A stretch of 64,000 nt of DNA from Streptomyces collinus. GTDB taxonomy: Bacteria; Actinomycetota; Actinomycetes; Streptomycetales; Streptomycetaceae. Location of the stretch: assembly GCF_031348265.1 (NCBI RefSeq), contig NZ_CP133771.1:4836001-4900000 (forward strand). Reading direction: 5' to 3'. The notes under the pieces are model-generated. The model was given only the letters and a program-made list of their open reading frames with translations, was not told where the DNA came from and searched no databases. A program made the translations under genes and the position numbers. This document shows, one piece after another, positions 1 to 8,092 of this stretch (the stretch's first letter is position 1; each line of letters starts with the position of its first letter).

Positions 1-585
1 ATGTACGCGTACATCGTCGTCGCCCTGCTGACCGGTGCCCGCACTGAGGAGCTGCGGGCGCTGACCTGGGACCACGTCTTCCTCAAGGGCAGGCCGGACG
101 CCGATCCGCCGCAGCCCCCGCACATCGCCGTGTGGCGTTCGGTCCGGCGCGGCGGGGACACCAAGACCCGGAAGTCTCGGCGAACGCTCGCTCTGCCGGC
201 GCGTTGCGTCGAGGTCCTGTGGCAGCAGTTCGAGGACCAGGGTTGGGAGCGGCTCGGCGCTGGCGACAGCTGGGAGGAACACGGACTGGTCTTCTCCTCA
301 GCCGTCGGCAAGCCGCTCGACGCGACCAACGTCCGGCGGGCCTTCCGCCAGGCGCTCAAGGACGCCGATGGGATCAACGCCGACGAGTGGACACCGAGGG
401 AGCTCCGGCACAGCTTCGTGTCGCTGCTGTCCGACCGTGGCGTCCCTCTGGAGGAGATCTCCCGTCTTGTCGGCCACTCCGGTACTGCTGTGACTGAGGA
501 GGTCTACCGGAAGCAGATCAGACCAGTGATCCAGACCGGCGCGGTGGTCATGGACGGGATCTTCACTCGCGATCCAAAGCGGTAG
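1..585 (+). CDS. Tyrosine recombinase (integrase), C-terminal part
   Basis: Site-specific recombinase of the phage/AICE integrase family, which cuts and rejoins att sites. The frame is open from the window edge, so only the catalytic domain is seen and the true start lies to the left. Visible family signatures are the first catalytic Arg in GARTEELRAL (residues 12-21), a basic K/R stretch TKTRKSRRTL, the ELRHSF box, VGHSG, and the nucleophile Tyr in EEVYRKQ near the C-terminus. The box-II His of many relatives is Arg here (TPRELRHS), which I recall as usual in actinobacterial AICE integrases. It runs toward the 3' end of tRNA-Pro 80 bases away, the classic int-attachment arrangement. pSAM2-type elements are known to use a tRNA-Pro gene. 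Family assignment is firm; the identity of the element is unknown. Confidence 0.85.
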   Translation: MYAYIVVALLTGARTEELRALTWDHVFLKGRPDADPPQPPHIAVWRSVRRGGDTKTRKSRRTLALPARCVEVLWQQFEDQGWERLGAGDSWEEHGLVFSSAVGKPLDATNVRRAFRQALKDADGINADEWTPRELRHSFVSLLSDRGVPLEEISRLVGHSGTAVTEEVYRKQIRPVIQTGAVVMDGIFTRDPKR

Positions 586-610
586 TCACGCAGATAGACA
601 CGCAGAAAGC

Positions 611-650
611 AGATCAGCCAGTCTACTCACGTGAGTAGACTGGCTGATCT
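611..650. terminator. Perfect 20-bp inverted repeat after integrase
   Basis: The two 20-base arms (611-630 and 631-650) are exact reverse complements with no spacer. The repeat lies between the integrase stop and the 3' end of the minus-strand tRNA-Pro, so it can end transcription from both sides. A recombinase-binding role in the attachment region is an alternative. Confidence 0.7.
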
Positions 651-662
651 GGTGTTTCTCTG

Positions 663-736
663 TCGGGGTGGCGGGATTTGAACCCACGACCTCTTCGTCC
701 CGAACGAAGCGCGCTGCCAAGCTGCGCTACACCCCG
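663..736 (-). tRNA. tRNA-Pro (anticodon CGG)
   Basis: On the minus strand the 7-bp acceptor stem CGGGGTG pairs with CACCCCG and the discriminator base is A (663). The anticodon stem CTTCG/CGAAG encloses the 7-base loop TTCGGGA, giving anticodon CGG (codon CCG, proline). The T arm GTGGGTTCAAATCCCGC is intact. CCA is not encoded. The 3' end faces the integrase, as expected when an element has integrated into the tRNA and restored its 3' end. Confidence 0.95.
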
Positions 737-783
737 ATGTCGCTGCTGTCGCGGCGACGACGTTTACTTTAGCCCACCGGTGG

Positions 784-1554
784 CTAGAGACGAAATCCGG
801 TTTTGCCGCGGTGGCGGATGGGGTTCGGGCGGGCGTGGTCGAGGGCCACGAGGAGCACGGCCAGGGCGTAGAAGGCGAGGCCCAGGAGGAGAGTGTTGCC
901 GAGGACGCGCTTGAAGCCGTCCTGGCCGACGTCCAGGAGCGGGTAGAGGTAGCGGTCGGGCGTGCCCGGGAGGATCAGCTCGCCCCGGGTGAGGCAGAAG
1001 GCCAGGTAGGCCATGGGGTAGAGGAGCCAGGTGCCGGCCTGGCGGAGGTGCATGCGGCCGGGGGGCGTGAGCAGGAGCCAGTTCAGTACCGCCGCGATCG
1101 GCGTCACGGTGTGCAGCACCGCGTGGGAGAGGGCCGGCAGGCCCGTCGGGGCGGAGGCCTCCCCCGTGAGGGAGGAGGGGCTCGCCTCGTTCGCCAGGAG
1201 CAGGTGGTGCACCAGGGCCGCGGTGACGACGTAGAGCAGCGTCGCTCCCAGGACCGCGCCCGGCAGCGGCCTGCCGGCCGTCCACGCGCGGCGGGCCGAG
1301 AGGGCCATGACCAGCGCCAGCAGCATGTTGCTCTGGATCGTGAAGTGGCTCAGGGCCCGGGGCGGATCGCCGAGGAGCAGTTCGAGCGTCACGCCCCCGG
1401 CCGCCGCGAGGGCGACCAGCAGGCGGAAGGCCGCGGCCGCGGGGCGGCGGACCGGGGTGACGACGGCCGTGGCGGGCACGGGGGAGGGCTTCAGTGCCGG
1501 CGGGGGCGGGATCGCGGGGAGGCCCGGGATGTCCCGGGGTATCGGGGCGGGCAT
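784..1554 (-). CDS. Pr6Pr family membrane protein
   Basis: A 256-residue polytopic membrane protein with about six hydrophobic segments, after a Pro-rich cytoplasmic N-terminus of about 35 residues. The arrangement fits the Pr6Pr (FAR-17a/AIG1-like) family; supporting pieces are the HFTIQSNMLLA motif, a central HAVLHTVTPIAAVLNW segment and the YPLLDV region. No catalytic function is established for bacterial members, so the role in the cell is unknown. It appears monocistronic, 47 bases from tRNA-Pro, and no strong ribosome-binding site precedes the ATG. Confidence is good for a membrane protein of this family and low for function. Confidence 0.75.
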   Translation of the reverse strand: MPAPIPRDIPGLPAIPPPPALKPSPVPATAVVTPVRRPAAAAFRLLVALAAAGGVTLELLLGDPPRALSHFTIQSNMLLALVMALSARRAWTAGRPLPGAVLGATLLYVVTAALVHHLLLANEASPSSLTGEASAPTGLPALSHAVLHTVTPIAAVLNWLLLTPPGRMHLRQAGTWLLYPMAYLAFCLTRGELILPGTPDRYLYPLLDVGQDGFKRVLGNTLLLGLAFYALAVLLVALDHARPNPIRHRGKTGFRL

Positions 1555-1635
1555 GCCCCCACGCTGACAGAAGCGGACATAGGGGGCGATGCGGGCGGGG
1601 CTGTGTGGGTTACCCGGTACCGACGGTCACGACCG

Positions 1636-1760
1636 CCCTCAGCCCGGCCCAGGTCAGCCCTGAGCCCTCGGTCCCGCAGCCCTCAGCCCGGCCTCGATCA
1701 GCCCTGGGCCCCGGTCCCGATCAGCCCCCAGCCCCAGGCACCGACCAGCTCCTGCCAGTC
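1636..1760. repeat. CAGCCC-rich imperfect direct repeats
   Basis: The short intergenic stretch behind the metallophosphoesterase gene is low in complexity. The 13-mer CCTCAGCCCGGCC occurs twice (about 1637 and 1681), and ATCAGCCC variants recur through it. I see no coding potential or clean terminator hairpin. It may be slippage-generated spacer DNA. Confidence 0.4.
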
Positions 1761-1778
1761 CCGCCCCAGCCCTCTCCC

Positions 1779-2720
1779 CTACCTCCGCGCTTCCTCGTCG
1801 CGCCCGACCAACGTCAGCAGCGTGGCCTCCGGCGGGCACGCGAACCGCACCGGCGTGTAGCGGTTGGTGCCGCAGCCCGCCGACACGTGCAGGTACGACG
1901 TATTGCCCTTCGCCCTGTGCCGGGACAGGCCCTTCACCCGGTCCGTGTCCAGGTCGCAGTTGGTGACCAGGGCGCCGTAGAAGGGGATGCACAGCTGGCC
2001 GCCGTGGGTGTGGCCGGCCAGGATCAGGGGGTAGGCGTCGGCCGTGAAGGCGTCCAGGGTGCGCAGGTACGGGGCGTGTACGACGCCCATGGAGAAGTCC
2101 GCCGCCTCGGACGGGCCGCCGGCCACCTGCGCGTAGCGGTCCCGCTTGATGTGCGGGTCGTCCAGGCCGGTGAGCTCCACCGAGACGCCCTCCAGCTTGA
2201 GCTCGCCGCGCGCGTTGGTCAGGTTGAGCCAGCCCGCCGCGTCGAAACCGTCCCGCAGGTCCTCCCACGGGTTGTGCACCGCGCCCTCGGCCGGCGCGTT
2301 GCCGTTGAGCCCGTGACGGCCCTGGGCCCTCTCGAGCAGGTAGAGGGCGGGGTTGCGCAGCTTGGGGCCGTAGTAGTCGTTGGAGCCGAAGACGTACGCG
2401 CCCGGGAAGTCCATCAGGGGGCCGAGCGCGTCCAGGACCTCCGGGACGCCCTCCGGGTCGGACAGGTTGTCGCCCGTGTTGATCACGAAGTCGGGGCGCA
2501 GGCCCGCCAGCGACCGCAGCCAGCGCTGCTTCTTGCGCTGGCCGCCGACCATGTGGATGTCGGAGACCTGGAGCACGCGCAGGGGGCGCATTCCCGGGGG
2601 CAGGACCGGGACGGTGACCCGGCGCAGGCGGAAGGAGCGGGCCTCGAAGCCCGCCGCGTACAACAGACCGGCGGCGCCAGCCGCCGCGATTCCCAGGGGG
2701 ACTCCGTATCGCGCGCGCAT
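1779..2720 (-). CDS. Membrane-anchored metallophosphoesterase
   Basis: Calcineurin-type phosphoesterase of 313 residues with an N-terminal membrane anchor (about 5-25), so the catalytic domain probably lies outside the membrane. Metal-binding motifs appear in order: D-x-H at 54-56 (VSDIH), GDN at 83-85, GSND at 112-115 (the usual GNHD box with His replaced by Asn in this spelling), a histidine in GVVHAP, and GHTHGGQ near 236. This is the YkuE-like group, thought to act on phospholipid- or lipid-headgroup-like substrates. In mycobacteria a homologue also neighbours the PonA-type PBP, which hints at envelope work. ATG at 2720 is the natural start just before the hydrophobic segment. The exact substrate cannot be read from the sequence. 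Confidence 0.85.
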   Translation of the reverse strand: MRARYGVPLGIAAAGAAGLLYAAGFEARSFRLRRVTVPVLPPGMRPLRVLQVSDIHMVGGQRKKQRWLRSLAGLRPDFVINTGDNLSDPEGVPEVLDALGPLMDFPGAYVFGSNDYYGPKLRNPALYLLERAQGRHGLNGNAPAEGAVHNPWEDLRDGFDAAGWLNLTNARGELKLEGVSVELTGLDDPHIKRDRYAQVAGGPSEAADFSMGVVHAPYLRTLDAFTADAYPLILAGHTHGGQLCIPFYGALVTNCDLDTDRVKGLSRHRAKGNTSYLHVSAGCGTNRYTPVRFACPPEATLLTLVGRDEEARR

Positions 2721-2855
2721 ATGACCATCGTGTCAGACCGCGGCCCTTGCCCGTGCCCGGGCGGTGCCCGAAATCCCCTGACGGCACCGGCCCTTCGGCC
2801 ACGGCCCCCTAAATGAAGGGGCGCTCTTCCTCCCGCACCTGCGACAATCGACCCC

Positions 2856-3320
2856 ATGACCACGCTCAAGTCGAAGCTGCAGGATGACCTCAACGTTGCG
2901 ATCAAGGAGCGCGACGAGCTGCGCTCCTCGACGCTCCGGCTGACGCTCGCCGCGATCACCAAGGAGGAGGTCGCGGGCAAGGAGAAGCGCGTGCTCTCCG
3001 ACGACGAGGTGCAGAAGGTGATCGCCCGGGAGGCGAAGAAGCGGCGTGAGGCGGCCGACGCCTTCGCGCAGGGTGGCCGTGCCGAGCAGGCCGAGCGGGA
3101 GAAGGCGGAGGGCGAGGTCCTCGCCACGTACCTGCCGCAGCCGCTGTCGGACGAGCAGCTTCAGGAGATCGTCGCCCAGGCCGTCGAGGAGGCGAAGGCG
3201 GCCGGTGCCGAGGGGCCGCGGGCCATGGGCGCGGTCATGAAGATCGTGAACCCGAAGGTGGCCGGGCAGGCCGAGGGCGGCCGCGTCGCCGCCGCGGTGA
3301 AGAAGCTGCTGGCCGGCTGA
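2856..3320 (+). CDS. GatB/YqeY domain protein
   Basis: A 154-residue, highly charged helical protein covering the whole YqeY family, whose members resemble the C-terminal tRNA-binding domain of GatB. Family landmarks are the N-terminal LKSKLQDDLNVAIKERD, the LRLTLAAI segment, the central LATYLPQPLS motif and the C-terminal GAVMKIV. The cellular role is not established; involvement in tRNA or aminoacyl-tRNA metabolism is inferred from the GatB relation. The ATG is 7 bases downstream of a GACAAT hexamer (2843-2848), and no Shine-Dalgarno sequence lies in that gap, so the mRNA may be leaderless. It is convergent with the PBP gene, with a hairpin between them. Confidence 0.85.
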   Translation: MTTLKSKLQDDLNVAIKERDELRSSTLRLTLAAITKEEVAGKEKRVLSDDEVQKVIAREAKKRREAADAFAQGGRAEQAEREKAEGEVLATYLPQPLSDEQLQEIVAQAVEEAKAAGAEGPRAMGAVMKIVNPKVAGQAEGGRVAAAVKKLLAG

Positions 3321-3409
3321 GCCGAGCCGGTGATCGTTTCAGCGGCCTGCTGACTCGGCGCACGGAGGCGCTGCCGTCCGCCTGACCCTGACCTTTCAGC
3401 CGGACGGAG

Positions 3410-3447
3410 ACGGCCCCCTCTCACCCACGCGGGTAAGAGGGGGCCGT
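3410..3447. terminator. Bidirectional terminator hairpin
   Basis: The 12-base arms ACGGCCCCCTCT (3410-3421) and AGAGGGGGCCGT (3436-3447) are exact complements around a 14-base loop. The hairpin sits between the convergent yqeY-like and PBP genes and can serve both. Confidence 0.8.
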
Positions 3448-3471
3448 CCCTCTCGGCGTCACACCGGCGGA

Positions 3472-5760
3472 TCAGCCGAACCGGCCGCCGTTGCCGTTGC
3501 CGCCGCCGTTGGTCTGGCCCCGGAAGAAGCCCTCCGGGATGGAGAACGAGGGCGTCGGGAACGGCTCGCCGCCGCCTCCGCCGTTGTTGCCGCCGCCGAC
3601 CAGGCCGCCGATGAAGCCGTCGTCGTCGCCGTTGCCACCGTCGTCACGGCCGCCGTCGTCGTCCCCGTCACCGCGGTCCCGCGGCTTGCTGTCGGGGATG
3701 TGGACGGTGTTGAAGTTCTCGACGGGCTTGCCCTGCAGCGCGCCGGACATCATGTCCCGCCAGATCGGGCCGGGGACCTCGCCACCGAAGACCTTGCCGT
3801 ACGACCGGCCGCCGATGGTGATGCCGGACATCTTCCGCTTGTGCGCGGGGTCGCCGACCCACACGGCACCGGCCATGTTCGGCGTGTAGCCCACGAACCA
3901 GGCCGCGTAGCGCTCGTCCGTCGTACCGGTCTTACCGGCGCTGGGACGGCTGCCGAGACCCGCCTTCGTGCCCGTACCGTCCTCGACGACGCCCTTCAGC
4001 AGCGCGTTGATCGTGTCGGCGGTGTTCTCCGACATCGCGCGCGAGCAGGTCGACTTCGGCACCTCCAGCGACGACGTCTTGTCACCGACGCGCCGGCTGA
4101 CCGACTCGATGGCGACCGGCGTGCAGTGCATGCCGCGCGAGGCGAAGGTCGCGTACGCGTTCGCCATGGTCAGCGGGGACATCTCCTGGGTGCCGAGGGC
4201 GATGGAGGGCACCTGGGGCATCTTGTCGCCGTCGGCCCGCACGACGCCCATCTTCTTCGACATCGTCGTCACCGGGCAGATGCCGATGTCGCTGATCATC
4301 TGCACGTAGTAGGTGTTGACCGACTTGGCGGTCGCCTCCCGCATGTCGTACGGGCCGACCTCGGAGGAGTTCTCGTTCTCCAGCTTGGCCGGGGTGTTGG
4401 GGTCGTTCACCCACCGCTTGCCGTCACAGGCCGAGACCGGGCTCGGGTACGCCATCTGGTACGGCGACGAGTACACCTTGTTCGCCGGCATGCCGTCTTC
4501 CAGGGCAGCCGCGGCCACGATCGGCTTGAACGTCGAACCGGGCTGGTAGCCCATGCCGCCGCCCATCGACTGGTCGACGGACAGGTTGATCTGCGTCTCG
4601 TTCTTCTTGAAGCCGTACGGACGCGACTGGCCCATGGCGAGGATCTTGCCGGTGCCCGGCTGGACGAGGGAGACGGCCGTGGCCACCTCGTCGCTCTTGT
4701 AGACGTGCTCCTTGATGGAGCGCTGCGCCGCGTTCTGGGCCTGGGGGTCCATGGTCGTGCGGATGGTGAGGCCGCCCTGGTTCCAGATCTTCGCGCGCTG
4801 CTCCTTGGTCTTGCCGAAGACCGGGTCGGTCAGGAAGACCTCGCGCACGTAGTCGCAGAAGAAGCCCGCGCCCTTGACCGCCGTGATGCAGCCGTTCTTG
4901 GGCTTGCTGACCTTCAGGCCGAGCGGTGCCTTCATCGCGTCGGCGGCCTGCGCCCTGGAGATGTCGCCGACGGCCGCCATGCGCTGGAGCACGGTGTTGC
5001 GGCGCTTGGTGGCCTCCGTCTCGTCGTTGACCGGGTCGTACCGGCTGGGCGACTGGACGATGCCGGCGAGCAGGGCCGACTGCTCCAGGCTGAGGTCCTT
5101 GGCGGACTCGGAGAAGTAGCGCTGGGCCGCGGCCTCGACGCCGTAGGCCTGCTGGCCGAAGAACGTGATGTTCAGGTAGTTCTCGAGGATCTTCTTCTTG
5201 CCCAGCTCCTCCTCGACCTGGATCGCGTACTTGAGCTCGCGGATCTTGCGGCCGATGGTCTGCTGGGTGGCCTGCGCGACCTTCGTCGGGTCGTTGCCCG
5301 CCTCCTCGACGAAGACGTTCTTGACGTACTGCTGCGTCAGGGTGGAGGCGCCCTCGGAGACCCCGCCGGTCTGCGCGTTCTTGTTGAGGGCGCGCAGGAC
5401 GCCCTTCAGGTCGACCGCGCCGTGCTGGTAGAAGCGCGAGTCCTCGATCGCGACGATCGCCTTCTGCAGGTACGGCGAGATGTCCTTGAGGGGGACCACC
5501 GTGCGGTCGCGCGAGTAGACCGTGGCGATCTGGCCGCCGTCGGCGTCGAGGATCGTGGTGCGCTGACTCAGCGGCGGGGTCTTCATGTTGGCCGGGAGCT
5601 CGTCGAAGCTCTCGACCGATCCCTTGGCCGCAAGTCCCAGCGCGCCCACCGCCGGGAGCGCGATGCCGGCCAGCACGGCTCCCGCGAGGACACTGACACC
5701 GAGGAACTTGGCGGCCTGCTGCGTGGGAGACAGACCACCGCCCGAGCGCTTGTTTGGCAT
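3472..5760 (-). CDS. Bifunctional penicillin-binding protein (transglycosylase/transpeptidase)
   Basis: Class A PBP of 762 residues that polymerises lipid II and cross-links peptidoglycan outside the membrane. Order of parts: short cytoplasmic tail, one TM (about 20-45), GT51 glycosyltransferase with catalytic Glu106 in EDSRFYQHG and GASTLTQQY at 137-145, then a transpeptidase domain with nucleophile S409-x-x-K412 (STFK), SVN at 480-482 and KTG at 610-612. A Gly/Asp/Asn-rich tail of about 80 residues follows and is probably flexible in the wall. The ATG sits 6 bases after a minus-strand TAGGCT (5767-5772), suggesting a leaderless transcript. It is divergent from wblA, as mycobacterial ponA2 neighbours whiB4, so it corresponds to that PonA2-like lineage. 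Confidence 0.92.
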   Translation of the reverse strand: MPNKRSGGGLSPTQQAAKFLGVSVLAGAVLAGIALPAVGALGLAAKGSVESFDELPANMKTPPLSQRTTILDADGGQIATVYSRDRTVVPLKDISPYLQKAIVAIEDSRFYQHGAVDLKGVLRALNKNAQTGGVSEGASTLTQQYVKNVFVEEAGNDPTKVAQATQQTIGRKIRELKYAIQVEEELGKKKILENYLNITFFGQQAYGVEAAAQRYFSESAKDLSLEQSALLAGIVQSPSRYDPVNDETEATKRRNTVLQRMAAVGDISRAQAADAMKAPLGLKVSKPKNGCITAVKGAGFFCDYVREVFLTDPVFGKTKEQRAKIWNQGGLTIRTTMDPQAQNAAQRSIKEHVYKSDEVATAVSLVQPGTGKILAMGQSRPYGFKKNETQINLSVDQSMGGGMGYQPGSTFKPIVAAAALEDGMPANKVYSSPYQMAYPSPVSACDGKRWVNDPNTPAKLENENSSEVGPYDMREATAKSVNTYYVQMISDIGICPVTTMSKKMGVVRADGDKMPQVPSIALGTQEMSPLTMANAYATFASRGMHCTPVAIESVSRRVGDKTSSLEVPKSTCSRAMSENTADTINALLKGVVEDGTGTKAGLGSRPSAGKTGTTDERYAAWFVGYTPNMAGAVWVGDPAHKRKMSGITIGGRSYGKVFGGEVPGPIWRDMMSGALQGKPVENFNTVHIPDSKPRDRGDGDDDGGRDDGGNGDDDGFIGGLVGGGNNGGGGGEPFPTPSFSIPEGFFRGQTNGGGNGNGGRFG

Positions 5761-6168
5761 GAGGGCAGCCTACGTTCTCATTCGCCGGACAGGCGTATAG
5801 GCCTTGGCCTAAGCTGCTCTCAACTGTCACAGCAGTGAGGTCACGTATCAATACGTCCGGCGACCCCGAATCGTTCTGGGTGTTCCCCAACTTTTTTGGT
5901 GGGGCCGTGTCCGAATCCGCCTTGTGTGTCATACGGCGTCCGTTGTGACGCAGCTGAACTGTCCCGGTTTGCCGGGAAAGTTACGTATGCCGCCAGCTCA
6001 CTCCCCCGGGTGATCTGCCGCTTACCCATAGTCCGTTCGGGCCATTCAAGATTGGGCCCGAAGGGGGTGTTGCGCTGTGCCCACCTTCCGTAACGTCCTC
6101 AACTGGCGGCGGTGAATATGCCGCTGCCGCCGTGGGGGAGCCTCGATTCGGGAGAGGACGGCGCCGGT
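5761..6168. promoter_or_regulatory. Divergent PBP/wblA promoter region
   Basis: About 400 bases without a gene. It holds a -10-like TAGGCT for the PBP gene (complement 5767-5772), the palindrome TAGGCC-tt-GGCCTA (5798-5811) and a second perfect palindrome ACGTAT-ca-ATACGT (5843-5856). The remainder is less G+C-rich than its surroundings, as expected for a regulated developmental promoter. No binding protein can be named from sequence alone. Confidence 0.5.
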
Positions 6169-6507
6169 ATGGGCTGGGTAGTCGACTGGAGTGCGCAGGC
6201 GGCCTGCCGCACTACCGATCCGGATGAACTGTTCGTTCAAGGAGCAGCGCAGAACAGGGCCAAGGCGGTGTGCACCGGCTGCCCGGTGCGCACGGAGTGC
6301 CTGGCCGACGCGCTCGACAACCGCGTCGAGTTCGGTGTGTGGGGAGGCATGACGGAGCGGGAGCGCCGCGCACTGCTGCGCAGGCGTCCCACGGTGACCT
6401 CCTGGCGCCGGCTGCTGGAGACGGCGCGCACGGAGTACGAGCGGGGGTGCGGTGTTCTGCCCCTCGACGACGACGAGATCTACGAGAACTACGCGGCGGT
6501 GAGCTGA
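6169..6507 (+). CDS. wblA: WhiB-like iron-sulfur regulator WblA
   Basis: A 112-residue WhiB-family protein, matching the length and almost the whole sequence I recall for S. coelicolor WblA. Four cluster ligands are visible at C13, C35, C38 and C44, followed by the FGVWGGMTERERRAL turn and an Arg-rich LLRRRP segment implicated in sigma/DNA contact. WblA is known as a pleiotropic repressor of antibiotic production that is needed for sporulation. ATG 6169 is preferred because GGAGAGG lies about 11 bases upstream; an upstream in-frame GTG (6112) and ATG (6118) would add a non-conserved leader. Its position between the PBP gene and the ArsA genes matches mycobacterial whiB4. Confidence 0.93.
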   Translation: MGWVVDWSAQAACRTTDPDELFVQGAAQNRAKAVCTGCPVRTECLADALDNRVEFGVWGGMTERERRALLRRRPTVTSWRRLLETARTEYERGCGVLPLDDDEIYENYAAVS

Positions 6508-6624
6508 GGAGTCCCTCGCGGGAGCTCCCCAGGCCCAGGTCTGAGGGCTCTTGCCGGGCCCTTCGCCATCACCTGCGAGTCCTTGGCCGTGGCTCAGGCG
6601 CCCTGCGCCCTCGCCGGGTTGCCC

Positions 6625-8025
6625 TCAGGCAGTCGCCTCGGGCGGTTCCGGCTGGTCGGCGGGGTCGGGCAGCTCGCGCTCGTCGGCCGCGAGCCGGTCG
6701 CCGATGGTGCGCAGTCCCGCGAGGTCGTGCACGTCGCCGGGCAGTGCGGCCACTTCCGTCACGGCCACCTCGGGATGCAGCGCGGTGAAGCGGTCACGCG
6801 TGCGCTGCTCACGGGAGAGCAGCTGCATGCGATCGGCGTGCAACTTCAGCAGGCCTGCCGTGAGCTGGTCGACGGACCGCTCGGGGTCCTCGGCGTGCTC
6901 GGTGTTCTCGGCGTTCACGGCGTCTTCGGTGGGGGAGCCACCCTCGGGAGCCGATGCCGGAGACCCAGCTGGTGTTCCGGGCGTGGGAGAGTCTGAACTG
7001 TCCTGTGCGTCGGGGGAGTTACGAAGTACTGCTTTCCCGCCCTCCTGATCCACAATGCGGGGCTCTTCAAGATTTTCCGCGGCGGCGAGCGCCCGCTCGG
7101 CCGACAGCCGGTCGGCGCCGCTGCCGTGCACCCGGTTGAGCACCAGACCGGCGAGCGGCATGCTCTCCGCTGCCAGGCGTTCCACGAAGTACGCGGCCTC
7201 GCGCAGCGCGTCCCGCTCCGGGGCCGCGACCACGAGGAACGCCGTGCCGGGCGCCTGGAGCAGCTTGTACGTCGCGTCCGCGCGGGTGCGGAAGCCGCCG
7301 AAGGTCGTGTCCATCGCGGACACGAACGTCTGGACGTCCTTGAGGAGCTGACCGCCGAGCAGCTTGCCGAGGGTGCCGGTCATCATCGACATCCCGACGT
7401 TCAGGAACTTCATCCCGGCCCGGCCCCCCAGCTTCGCCGGTGCCGTCAGCAGCCGGATCAGCCGGCCGTCCAGGAACGAGCCGAGCCGCTTGGGCGCGTC
7501 CAGGAAATCCAGCGCAGAGCGGGACGGCGGGGTGTCGACGACGATCAGGTCCCACTCGTCCCGGGCGCGCAGCTGCCCGAGCTTCTCCATCGCCATGTAC
7601 TCCTGCGTGCCCGCGAAGCCCGCCGAGAGCGACTGGTAGAAGGGGTTCCCCAGGATGGCGGCCGCCCGCTCGCCGTCGGCGTGCGCCTCGACGATCTCGT
7701 CGAAGGTGCGCTTCATGTCGAGCATCATCGCGTGCAGCTCGCCGCCCGCGGAGTCGTCTATGCCCTTCACCCGGCGCGGGGTGTTGTCCAGGGAGTCGAT
7801 ACCCATGGACTGGGCGAGCCGGCGAGCCGGATCGATGGTCAGGACGACCACCTTGCGGCCGCGCTCGGCGGCGCGCAGGCCCAGGGCCGCCGCGGTCGTC
7901 GTCTTGCCGACCCCGCCCGAGCCGCAGCAGACGATGATCCTGGTCTTCGGGTCCTCCAGCAGCGGATCGACGTCGAGCAGACGCGCCGGCGACAGACGGT
8001 GGTGGGCCGGGTCCGGACGACTCAT
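6625..8025 (-). CDS. ArsA-family ATPase (first of a pair)
   Basis: Predicted P-loop ATPase of about 466 residues related to ArsA/Get3, which couple ATP hydrolysis to anion transport or tail-anchor protein handling. The deviant Walker A motif CCGSGGVGKTTTA lies near residue 40, followed by a switch-I-like DPARRLAQSMG and the VDTPPSRSALDFLDAP segment. An acidic Ser/Pro/Glu-rich insertion of about 60 residues interrupts the C-terminal half and is probably a disordered linker. The start MSRPDPAHH is chosen at 8025, because upstream residues are repetitive and overlap the coupled partner. The partner ArsA gene ends 67 bases upstream. Such pairs sit next to whiB-like genes in actinobacteria (Rv3679-Rv3680 type). 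The true cargo is not established here. Confidence 0.85.
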   Translation of the reverse strand: MSRPDPAHHRLSPARLLDVDPLLEDPKTRIIVCCGSGGVGKTTTAAALGLRAAERGRKVVVLTIDPARRLAQSMGIDSLDNTPRRVKGIDDSAGGELHAMMLDMKRTFDEIVEAHADGERAAAILGNPFYQSLSAGFAGTQEYMAMEKLGQLRARDEWDLIVVDTPPSRSALDFLDAPKRLGSFLDGRLIRLLTAPAKLGGRAGMKFLNVGMSMMTGTLGKLLGGQLLKDVQTFVSAMDTTFGGFRTRADATYKLLQAPGTAFLVVAAPERDALREAAYFVERLAAESMPLAGLVLNRVHGSGADRLSAERALAAAENLEEPRIVDQEGGKAVLRNSPDAQDSSDSPTPGTPAGSPASAPEGGSPTEDAVNAENTEHAEDPERSVDQLTAGLLKLHADRMQLLSREQRTRDRFTALHPEVAVTEVAALPGDVHDLAGLRTIGDRLAADERELPDPADQPEPPEATA

Positions 8026-8092
8026 GACATCCCCTGCTTCCGACTCATGACGGGCCTTGCGGGTCTCGCGGGCCTTGCCTGTCCGACCTGGC

